Assembly: GCA_030591625.1 (NCBI GenBank)
Contig: JAUVAR010000172.1
Span: forward strand, 1-6,195
DNA: 6,195 bases
Source: Candidatus Zixiibacteriota bacterium
Lineage (GTDB): Bacteria; Zixibacteria; MSB-5A5; GN15; FEB-12
Direction of reading: 5' to 3'
Shown here: piece after piece, positions 1-6,195 of the stretch
Layout of the letters: each line of letters starts with the position of its first letter
How positions within the stretch are numbered: position 1 is the stretch's first letter
The notes under the pieces: model-generated
Database searches by the model: none
What the model was told of the DNA's origin: nothing
What the model saw: only the letters and a program-made list of their open reading frames with translations
Position numbers and translations under genes: made by a program

Positions 1-666
1 CAGAGCCTCGACATACCAAAGCTTTTCTCCCTTATTCAGTCTTTCAGGCCGGATAATTTCACTCGTGAACGAGCCATTGCTATTTATTCGGCTGCTTTAG
101 TTATTGCCGAAGAAGAGCTGCTTACAGCTGCTCTGAAATTGGGGCAAACTCATGGTGTTAAAGGGGAGGAGTTCTATGAAACTGTGCTTCAGTCCTATCT
201 ATTTTTAGGTTTTCCTCGTATGTTGACCGGTTCAATGCATCTGGCAAAACATCTACCTAATGAAGCCAGGTTGAGAGATTCAAGAAGCAAAGATCCTAAA
301 CTGGCTGACAAAATGCACCAGGATGGGATAGATTTGTGTAAAAAGATATATGGTGGTGCCTTTGAGCGACTGCGCGATGCGGTCGAGCCGATTGCACCGG
401 AAGTTTATGAATGGATGATTAGTGAGGGATATGGTAAAGTTCTTTCTCGTCCCGGACTTGATATAGTCACACGAGAGCTTTCCATAGTCGCGTTTTTAAT
501 GATGGAAAACCGTCCTGTACAGCTTTATTCGCATATCAGAGGAGCGTTCAATGTTGGCGCTTCATCGGAATTGGTACATGCAATAATAAATGACCTGAAG
601 GAGACCTCGGGAGATGGTTATTGTTCGGCTGTAGAAATTCTCGATAGATTGGGGTCTGGTTCGTGA
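1..666 (+). CDS. Carboxymuconolactone decarboxylase (CMD)-like protein, 5' partial
   Basis: The frame is open from base 1 and ends at TGA 664-666, leaving 221 visible residues. No ATG, GTG or TTG occurs in frame before a TTG at 139. The sequence before that TTG is clearly coding helix, so the true start is upstream of the window. The second half resembles the CMD/AhpD fold: visible residues 158-161 are RELS, followed by a hydrophobic helix, then SHIRGAFNVGAS with His178. This matches the family pattern of RELxxxA, then H, then A-x-x-x-G-A/T. An earlier segment (about residues 40-75, ending LFLGFPRML) looks like the other half of a CMD unit, so the protein may carry a split or duplicated domain. 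There is no AhpD-type CxxC; the only visible cysteines are residues 113 and 208. No signal peptide or membrane segment is visible, so it is probably cytoplasmic. Gamma-CMD enzymes decarboxylate an aromatic-degradation intermediate, but no such pathway genes are present here, so the substrate and activity are unknown. Its stop overlaps the tamB-like start. Confidence 0.8.
   Translation, partial: QSLDIPKLFSLIQSFRPDNFTRERAIAIYSAALVIAEEELLTAALKLGQTHGVKGEEFYETVLQSYLFLGFPRMLTGSMHLAKHLPNEARLRDSRSKDPKLADKMHQDGIDLCKKIYGGAFERLRDAVEPIAPEVYEWMISEGYGKVLSRPGLDIVTRELSIVAFLMMENRPVQLYSHIRGAFNVGASSELVHAIINDLKETSGDGYCSAVEILDRLGSGS
663..666 (+). promoter_or_regulatory. GTGA stop/start overlap coupling the CMD-like gene to tamB
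   Basis: The tamB-like GTG start and the CMD-like TGA stop share two bases within the four-base GTGA. No strong Shine-Dalgarno sequence precedes the GTG; the best candidate is GGGG at 651-654, eight bases upstream. This arrangement is typical of termination-reinitiation coupling. That it operates here is inference from the arrangement. Confidence 0.55.
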
Positions 667-3600
667 AAAAGGTTATTCGCAGAACAACATATCTGATATT
701 ATCAGGTCTGTTTTTAATTGCTGCCATTTTCATTTACCTGTTTGTATTTGGTGGGTTGGAGCGAGCGGTTAATTCACAAATCAAGACTTTGCTTGGTGCC
801 GATATGCCTCTTAGAGTAAGAGTCGCCAATATCAAGGGAGACATTATCTCAGGATTGGTAGCCGAAGGGATAACAATAAGGTACCTGGATTCCACTTTCA
901 ACTACGAGCTTGCAAGAATAAATTCGGCAACATTTGGCTATTCAATTTCCAATCTCTGGTATCGTGATTATCTTTTTGATTATATTTATATCGACTCGGC
1001 AGATATTATTATTCGAAGTGATTCAACCGGGAAATTTATATTACCTCAAAGAGGGAGGAGTGAGACCAACACTACTCCACCTAATTTCAAGATAGTAAAC
1101 CTGCAGGTTAATCGAACTTCTTTTTCGTTGATTGGTAGAGATGATTCATTACTTGTCTCGGATATAGTTTTCGCCGGTGGAATAGAATCAGACGATGGAA
1201 CATTCTCTGCTTTAGTTAATCATTGTCGTTTTAATTCGAATCATGAAGATATCTCACTTGCTGCCGCAGCCGGGAAAATAAGCTACTCTGGTAGTGATAT
1301 GATTTTTCAGGATTTTACTATCTTAAATAAGGAGTCTCGTCTCAAGGCGAATGGGGCACTCAATCTCACTCGTATGGTTGGAAGTGTACAAATAGATGCT
1401 GACAGAATTGACCTCTCAAAATTATCGAAGTACATCGGAAAGAATCTTAAAGGTGTAGTCGATTTAAATGGGACTATAAGTATCGACAGCAACAAAATTG
1501 AAGGGTCTGTTGATCTTGGTGGCAAATTCATGTTTGCATCGCTTGACAATATTCATGTTAAGTTCAAAGTCGAAGACAAACTTCTGACTCTTGATACCTT
1601 GATTGGTACAGCTTTCGAAAATTGTTCTTTAGATGGCTCCGGTTATATCGACTTTGGTGTGAAGCCAGAAAAATATCAGTTTGAGGGAGATGTTCGTAAC
1701 TTTAATCTTCTGCAGATAGTGAAGAATACATATCACTCTGATTTGAGCGGGCATATTCTACTGAATGGGAGTTCACTTAAGACTGAAAGTCTGGTGTTGA
1801 AGTTTGGTGTTGATTTGTATGATTCGGAATTTGATGTTTATCCAATTCATGCTGCTAAAGGTGATGTTACAGTCACTCGAGATTCGATTTCATTCCTTCC
1901 CGGTTTTGGATTGAGTTATTACGAAAACAATTTTAACGTTTCTGGAAACGCAGTTTACAAAGGGGATATTGATCTTGATATTGTGGCTGACCTGCCAAAT
2001 CTCGACCGCTGGCGAGGCAGGCTATTCATTGATCAACCGGGTGGAAAAGGAATGGCTACCGCCAAATTGAGTGGTCGCTCCGGCGACCCCGATCTATCCG
2101 GTCAGTTTGTTTCTGATTCGTTATGGTTATATGGTGTCTATGCCGGTATGGCAACATCGCAATTTGAAATTGAACGCTTTCTTCATCGACGCATCGGATA
2201 TGTTAATTCAAGTTTCGTGTCTGGAAATATCTATGCAACACCGTACGACTCAGCATCTGTATATCTTAGACTTGATTCTACCATTGCATATATAGATTCA
2301 CTCCTTATCAACAATACTACTGCCGATGTTGTTTCCGATGGATATCTTGACTACGGGATCTATCCGCAAAGTCTTGTTCTAAATAAGCTGGATGTAACAT
2401 TATTTGATCGGTTATTCGATAATAGTAATCCAATAAGGGTTGATGTTGATTCAACTGGATTCAGTTTTGACCAATGCCGACTTGAACGGAACGGATCACG
2501 AATTACTCTCGATGGGCGTGTTGGGTTTACTGAAACAATGGATGCCTCACTGTTTGTTGAACGAATTCCTGTCAGACCATGGGCGATGCTTTTTGAGGAT
2601 ACCGTTGAGTATGACGGATTTGTTTCATGCGAAGCTGGAATTGGAGGGACGTTTGATAGTCCTACTATCCATGCAACCGGAACAGTTGATTCACTTACGT
2701 TTAAAGATTTAATCCTTGGTGATGCGAGTACAATTCTTAATTACAGTGACCGCACACTGACTATCGAAAATTTACATATCGATTCTGACCCAGGTGAATA
2801 TGATATTGAGGGGTCTGTTCGCATTGATCTTGCATTTTCAAGTAATGTGGGGGAGAGATTGTTGCCGGAACCGATGGACCTTCACATGACTGCCAGCGAC
2901 GAGAGATTTGAATTGGTTACTTTGTTCCTCCCTACAGTTGAAAATCTCAACGGTGAATTCTATACTGACGTTCGTCTAACCGGAACACCTACCGATCCAC
3001 ACCTTGAAGGAATCGCCTATATCAAGAATGCAGCTTTAAAATATTTCGATATTGTTGATACGATCTATACCGACTCTGCCGGAGTGACGATGCGTGACAA
3101 CAGGATTATTATAGAGTCGGTCATCGCCTACGAAAAAGATAGACGGCATCGGAATCGTCATAGAGAGGCTGTGATTCGTGGAGAAATAATAGTAAAGACG
3201 CTTGACCTTCTCTATTACGATCTTGATGTAGAACTCAAGGAGGATTTCTTCTTTGTTTATGATCTCGAAGATATTAGTGGGGTTGTATCAGAGGGGCATC
3301 TTAAAATTATAGGTGATTCTCCTCCCACCGTGTCAGGTGATGTTAGCCTGAAATCAGTTCTGTATCTTGTGAATTTTGCGTCGGCTGATGAAGGGTCGCC
3401 GATTATGACATCGTTGTTCTCCGAGTCATTGTGGGACATAGATATTAATATCGAAATACTATCTAACTACTGGATCAAGAATGAAGATATCGATGCTGAG
3501 TTTGCGGGCGAATTGAATCTTATACGTGAGGATGGGATTTACAGATTTATTGGGGAGCTTGAAATTCGTCGTGGTAAAGGATACTTGTTTGACAAAGTGT

Positions 3601-4166
3601 TCCAACTCGAACCGGGAAGTCGTGTTATTTTTGAGGATGTCGAATATCCCAATCCACGTCTGGATATTCAAGCGACAATCAGAGTAGCAACATCGAATTT
3701 CGAAGAAGAAGAAACCAATGAAGTTGAAGATGTTACGATTCAAATTACTGGCACCCTTGATTTTCCGGAAATCAATGCAGCTGGTTCAGGGACTGACTTT
3801 AGTAATCAGGACTTTATCCCATGGATTGTTACCGAGTCTGGTTCTTCGGGGCGTTTCGAGGATAGAATGATTCGGTTCGTTTCATCCCAGGCATCACGTA
3901 TAGGATCCCGCCAGCTTAGTCAGCTGGGGGTGGAAACTTTTGAAATCAATCCTGGTTATGGTGGCTCCGACGAACTTGCCAATACCACGGTCAAATTAGG
4001 TAAATATTGGGGTGCTATGTATGTATATGGCCAGTCGGCTGTCTCGTTCCAGAGTGGACAGGAATATGGGTTCGAATTGAGATTTAACCGCTCACTTATG
4101 CTCGAAGGCAGACGAGATGAATTGGAATTGTATCATCTTGGCTTCAACCTTCATTGGGAGTTTTAA
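663..4166 (+). CDS. tamB: TamB-like translocation and assembly module protein (DUF490/TamB C-terminal domain)
   Basis: This 1167-residue protein is close in size to E. coli TamB (about 1259). Lys/Arg-rich residues 1-7 precede a hydrophobic segment at about 9-29, giving an inner-membrane anchor with the rest in the periplasm. The middle is almost wholly alternating hydrophobic/polar beta strand, as expected for the AsmA/TamB beta-taco groove. A degenerate unit of the form G-x-x-x-D/S-P-x-hydrophobic-x-G/A recurs near residues 469, 660, 772 and 882. The C-terminal third matches the TamB/DUF490 domain: a GELEIRRGKGYLF segment near 961, VIFEDVEYPNPRLDI near 986, an acidic loop (FEEEETNEVED) near 1015, an amphipathic helical stretch near 1050-1090, and a terminal strand ending LGFNLHWEF. 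The start is GTG 663. An in-frame TAG at 645-647 excludes earlier ordinary starts, and the next internal Met (residue 47) would lose the anchor. Only a weak GGGG (651-654) precedes the start, so initiation probably depends on coupling with the upstream gene. Family role: with an Omp85 partner it supports outer-membrane protein assembly and lipid transport between membranes. The partner gene follows directly. Confidence 0.9.
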   Translation: MKKVIRRTTYLILSGLFLIAAIFIYLFVFGGLERAVNSQIKTLLGADMPLRVRVANIKGDIISGLVAEGITIRYLDSTFNYELARINSATFGYSISNLWYRDYLFDYIYIDSADIIIRSDSTGKFILPQRGRSETNTTPPNFKIVNLQVNRTSFSLIGRDDSLLVSDIVFAGGIESDDGTFSALVNHCRFNSNHEDISLAAAAGKISYSGSDMIFQDFTILNKESRLKANGALNLTRMVGSVQIDADRIDLSKLSKYIGKNLKGVVDLNGTISIDSNKIEGSVDLGGKFMFASLDNIHVKFKVEDKLLTLDTLIGTAFENCSLDGSGYIDFGVKPEKYQFEGDVRNFNLLQIVKNTYHSDLSGHILLNGSSLKTESLVLKFGVDLYDSEFDVYPIHAAKGDVTVTRDSISFLPGFGLSYYENNFNVSGNAVYKGDIDLDIVADLPNLDRWRGRLFIDQPGGKGMATAKLSGRSGDPDLSGQFVSDSLWLYGVYAGMATSQFEIERFLHRRIGYVNSSFVSGNIYATPYDSASVYLRLDSTIAYIDSLLINNTTADVVSDGYLDYGIYPQSLVLNKLDVTLFDRLFDNSNPIRVDVDSTGFSFDQCRLERNGSRITLDGRVGFTETMDASLFVERIPVRPWAMLFEDTVEYDGFVSCEAGIGGTFDSPTIHATGTVDSLTFKDLILGDASTILNYSDRTLTIENLHIDSDPGEYDIEGSVRIDLAFSSNVGERLLPEPMDLHMTASDERFELVTLFLPTVENLNGEFYTDVRLTGTPTDPHLEGIAYIKNAALKYFDIVDTIYTDSAGVTMRDNRIIIESVIAYEKDRRHRNRHREAVIRGEIIVKTLDLLYYDLDVELKEDFFFVYDLEDISGVVSEGHLKIIGDSPPTVSGDVSLKSVLYLVNFASADEGSPIMTSLFSESLWDIDINIEILSNYWIKNEDIDAEFAGELNLIREDGIYRFIGELEIRRGKGYLFDKVFQLEPGSRVIFEDVEYPNPRLDIQATIRVATSNFEEEETNEVEDVTIQITGTLDFPEINAAGSGTDFSNQDFIPWIVTESGSSGRFEDRMIRFVSSQASRIGSRQLSQLGVETFEINPGYGGSDELANTTVKLGKYWGAMYVYGQSAVSFQSGQEYGFELRFNRSLMLEGRRDELELYHLGFNLHWEF
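4156..4160 (+). promoter_or_regulatory. Shine-Dalgarno site for the TamA/BamA-like gene
   Basis: GGGAG lies inside the last codons of the tamB-like gene, five bases before ATG 4166. This spacing supports the ATG over the in-frame TTG at 4154, which would overlap the site itself. Because the tamB stop and this ATG share a base (TAATG), ribosomes finishing tamB could re-initiate here. Confidence 0.7.
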
Positions 4167-6097
4167 TGCGGCGACTAATCCTAACAGCATTATTATTAAG
4201 CACAGCATTAGCTCTAACGGCAGAGGCATCACGCACCGAGGATAGATCACTCTTACGATGGATACGTCGCAAGCCGGTTATTGATTCAATCGTCATTGAA
4301 GGGAATAATTACTTTACCGATTCTCAGATCAAAGATCAAATGTATTCACGGACAGTTAATTTGTGGAGACGTATAAAAGGTGACAGGCGTTACCGGGTCC
4401 AGAGAGAGTCGTACCAACGAGATACACTTGAGATTAAATTCTTGTACTTAAAGAATGGGTTTCTGGATATCAATGTGAAAGAAAACCCGGAAGTACTTGG
4501 GGAAGACTCAACTGCGTTGGTGCGGGTAACTATTGAGGAAGGACGTTATTTTAGAATAGGACCAATCGCACTGCAAGGAGAGCTTGATTTCCCTACAGAC
4601 TATAGTTGCCGTAAAATCATTAAAAGATTTAAACATGGCCAACCAATAAATCATTTCGATATGCAGCAGGCAATTTTCGATATGAAATCTTACCTGGCTA
4701 ATAACGGACATCCTTATGCCAAGGTTAGATATTCTTACGATGATCAAGTTTGGCCAGACCCTGTTCCGATTGTTTTCCATGTCTCGCCCAACTCTTTGGT
4801 CCATTATGGTTCAACGACAATCGAGGGTGCAGAGAACTTTCCTGAATATGTGGGCGCTCGTGAGTTGGTGTTCACGGAGGGGGAAATATATAAACGATCA
4901 GATATTATCAGGTCGCAGAGACGTTTGTTTGAGTCAGGTTATTATAGAAGTTTTAGTCTCAAGAGAGACCCAAACAGTTCGGACTCTCTCAATCCTGATT
5001 TCAAGTTGGTTGTTCGTGAACGAAAAACTCGCAACTTAACTTTTAGGACTGGTGCGGCACAATCTGAAGTTAGTGATTTACAATGGGATGTTTCGGGAGG
5101 ATTTGCCAAACGCAATTTGTTCGGATCAAGACGATATGAAATTGGGGTCGCTTACTCCTTCGCATTAGGTTCAAATTCTCGTTTGATATCGAATGTTTAC
5201 CGAATAAGGTTTACGGAGCCATGGCCGGTTGAAATAAGAATGCCACTCTCGGTTACTTTTGATTACGAACCTGAGCTTCAGGACCCAACAAACGATTTCG
5301 ATAAAGAATCATATTCGGTAGCTGCTTCAACTCATAAGAGGTTTGGCCGTAAAATTCAGGCAATTCTCGGATTCGAATTCCAGCATGTTAATATTACTGG
5401 GGTCCCTAAAGATCAAATTGCATCTCTGCGCGAACTTACCGATAACCAGCAGCGTCGTGTGATCTTTGCAAATTTCAAGAGAGATAGTCGCGATAATATA
5501 TTTATTCCGTTGCGTGGAGTGAATTTGGATATGTCGGCAGAGCTGTTTGGTGGCTTTTTGGGTGGTGATAATGACTTCTTTATTATCCATGGTTCATGGT
5601 CACGTTTTGAGAAAATATGGCCTGGTTGGGTTATGGCAACACGATTAAAAGGATCATGGTCAGACGCTTTTAATGAAACAGAGGAAGTGCCACTTGATGA
5701 GGCTATCTATCTTGGTGGAGCCAACACCGTTCGAAGCTTTAACTATAATGAATTGGGCCGATTCGAAGATCCGACAGGAAGTCCTTTGGCCTCAAGATTT
5801 ACCCTTGTACTAAATCAGGAGTTTCGTTGGAAAACGGTTCAAATATTAAATAAGTTTCCATTCATTGGTGGCTTGATGAAATCGATACCACTTTGGCAGT
5901 CGATTTTCTTCGATATGGGTAACGGTTTTAGAGAGAAAAAAGATATCTCATTTAACCGTATGGCTTTCGCCTATGGCTCAGGTGTACAGTTTGTGACTCC
6001 GGCCGGACCAATTAGAATTGACTACGCGAGGCGTGTTAAAACGGAAGATTACGGATTTGCAGATGCCTGGCACTTTACTATCTTGTACGCGTTCTAA
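4166..6097 (+). CDS. Omp85-superfamily outer-membrane assembly protein, TamA/BamA-like (POTRA domains plus beta-barrel)
   Basis: This 643-residue protein begins with a signal peptide (basic MRR, a hydrophobic Leu/Ala core, probable cleavage after AEA near residue 20). I count three POTRA repeats, at about 39-126 (opens IDSIVIEGN), 127-210 (opens YFRIGPIAL) and 211-290 (opens LVHYGSTTIEG). Each shows the beta-alpha-alpha-beta-beta pattern with a Y/L-x-x-x-G-Y/F-like helix end. Residues from about 290 to 643 form an Omp85 barrel: GGFAKRNLFG, the SRDNIFIPLRG strand, the loop-6 region LGGANTVRSFNY, FFDMGNGF, a TPAGPIRIDYA strand, and a C-terminal strand ending in Phe. Three POTRAs and the TamB neighbour favour TamA; BamA usually has five. 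However, outside Proteobacteria TamB can pair with a BamA (as in Borrelia), so the subfamily is left open. ATG 4166 is preferred over an in-frame TTG at 4154 because GGGAG lies five bases before it and the signal peptide then starts cleanly. Loop 6 has VRSF instead of VRGF/Y. It acts in the outer membrane, with the POTRAs in the periplasm. Confidence 0.9.
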   Translation: MRRLILTALLLSTALALTAEASRTEDRSLLRWIRRKPVIDSIVIEGNNYFTDSQIKDQMYSRTVNLWRRIKGDRRYRVQRESYQRDTLEIKFLYLKNGFLDINVKENPEVLGEDSTALVRVTIEEGRYFRIGPIALQGELDFPTDYSCRKIIKRFKHGQPINHFDMQQAIFDMKSYLANNGHPYAKVRYSYDDQVWPDPVPIVFHVSPNSLVHYGSTTIEGAENFPEYVGARELVFTEGEIYKRSDIIRSQRRLFESGYYRSFSLKRDPNSSDSLNPDFKLVVRERKTRNLTFRTGAAQSEVSDLQWDVSGGFAKRNLFGSRRYEIGVAYSFALGSNSRLISNVYRIRFTEPWPVEIRMPLSVTFDYEPELQDPTNDFDKESYSVAASTHKRFGRKIQAILGFEFQHVNITGVPKDQIASLRELTDNQQRRVIFANFKRDSRDNIFIPLRGVNLDMSAELFGGFLGGDNDFFIIHGSWSRFEKIWPGWVMATRLKGSWSDAFNETEEVPLDEAIYLGGANTVRSFNYNELGRFEDPTGSPLASRFTLVLNQEFRWKTVQILNKFPFIGGLMKSIPLWQSIFFDMGNGFREKKDISFNRMAFAYGSGVQFVTPAGPIRIDYARRVKTEDYGFADAWHFTILYAF

Positions 6098-6195
6098 CTG
6101 TTATACTAAGAGACTATAGTCTGTCAAAAGATAAGATTGAACGGAAAGAGAAATATTGTCTTGAAAAATATATACTTGGATCATAACGCAACCAC
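6098..6195. other. Downstream non-coding region
   Basis: These 98 AT-rich bases follow the last stop codon. No reading frame with a recognisable start and ribosome binding site begins here before the window ends. There is no GC-rich hairpin followed by a T run, so an intrinsic terminator is not visible. The operon may continue past the window or end by another mechanism. Confidence 0.5.
6111..6122. repeat. 12-base perfect palindrome
   Basis: AGACTATAGTCT is identical to its own reverse complement and begins 13 bases after the TamA/BamA-like stop codon. As RNA it could form only a short four-pair stem around TATA, with no T tract after it, so it is a poor terminator. It could be a small dimeric-protein binding site or chance; a single copy cannot decide. 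Confidence 0.35.

Noticed and set aside
139..141. TTG as the start of the CMD-like gene
   Set aside because: The frame is open upstream to base 1 and encodes helix-like sequence consistent with the same protein, so the gene is simply cut by the window edge.
1307..1549. Reverse-strand and alternate-frame open frames within the three genes, e.g. 1307-1549, 3459-3743, 4508-4804 and 5327-5590 (-), and 2071-2295, 2440-2712 and 4716-5039 (+)
   Set aside because: They lie wholly inside clearly coding genes, have no family resemblance, and are composed of low-quality sequence typical of shadow frames.
4154..4156. TTG as the start of the TamA/BamA-like gene
   Set aside because: It overlaps the GGGAG ribosome binding site that is well placed for ATG 4166, and it would only add four residues before the signal peptide.
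663..6097. A novel defence, mobile or CRISPR-type system
   Set aside because: There are no direct repeats, integrase, transposase, nuclease or toxin features; the two large genes are recognisable envelope-assembly proteins.
6105..6135. Intrinsic terminator after the last gene
   Set aside because: The only inverted repeat is a short AT-rich palindrome with no loop room and no following T tract.
6161..6187. Possible promoter (TTGAAA, TATACT or CATAAC) in the downstream region
   Set aside because: TATACT at 6171-6176 lacks a -35 box at proper spacing, and TTGAAA to CATAAC has a 15-base spacer with a weak -10. AT-rich DNA gives such matches by chance.

Overview
The window comes from a diderm (outer-membrane-bearing) bacterium. 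Two of its three genes encode proteins that only make sense in a Gram-negative envelope: a TamB-type periplasm-spanning protein and an Omp85 outer-membrane barrel. The DNA is moderately AT-leaning. The gene order (TamB before its Omp85 partner) is the reverse of proteobacterial tamA-tamB. Both proteins diverge from the E. coli versions, which suggests a non-proteobacterial lineage, perhaps the FCB group or a related candidate phylum. That placement is inference; there is no rRNA or other marker here.

Layout: all three genes are on the + strand and fill almost the whole window. Positions 1-666 hold the 3' part of a carboxymuconolactone decarboxylase (CMD)-like gene whose start lies upstream. 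Positions 663-4166 hold a 1167-residue TamB-like gene that starts with GTG and overlaps the previous stop by four bases (GTGA). Positions 4166-6097 hold a 643-residue TamA/BamA-like gene whose ATG shares one base with the tamB stop (TAATG). The last 98 bases (6098-6195) are non-coding and contain a 12-base perfect palindrome, but no convincing terminator or promoter.

How the genes work together: TamB-like proteins are anchored in the inner membrane and cross the periplasm as a long hydrophobic beta groove. Their C-terminus docks on an Omp85 barrel, and the pair is implicated in outer-membrane protein insertion and phospholipid transport. The overlapping reading frames indicate one transcript with coupled translation, which would balance production of the two partners. 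The CMD-like protein is a cytoplasmic alpha-helical protein by its visible sequence, and its link to envelope assembly is unexplained.

The most interesting details are a nearly superimposable aromatic C-terminal strand on TamB and its barrel partner, a Gly-to-Ser change in the Omp85 loop-6 VRGF/Y motif, and the coupling of a CMD-like protein lacking a CxxC pair to this system. I found no clear mobile element, CRISPR array, RNA gene or defence system.
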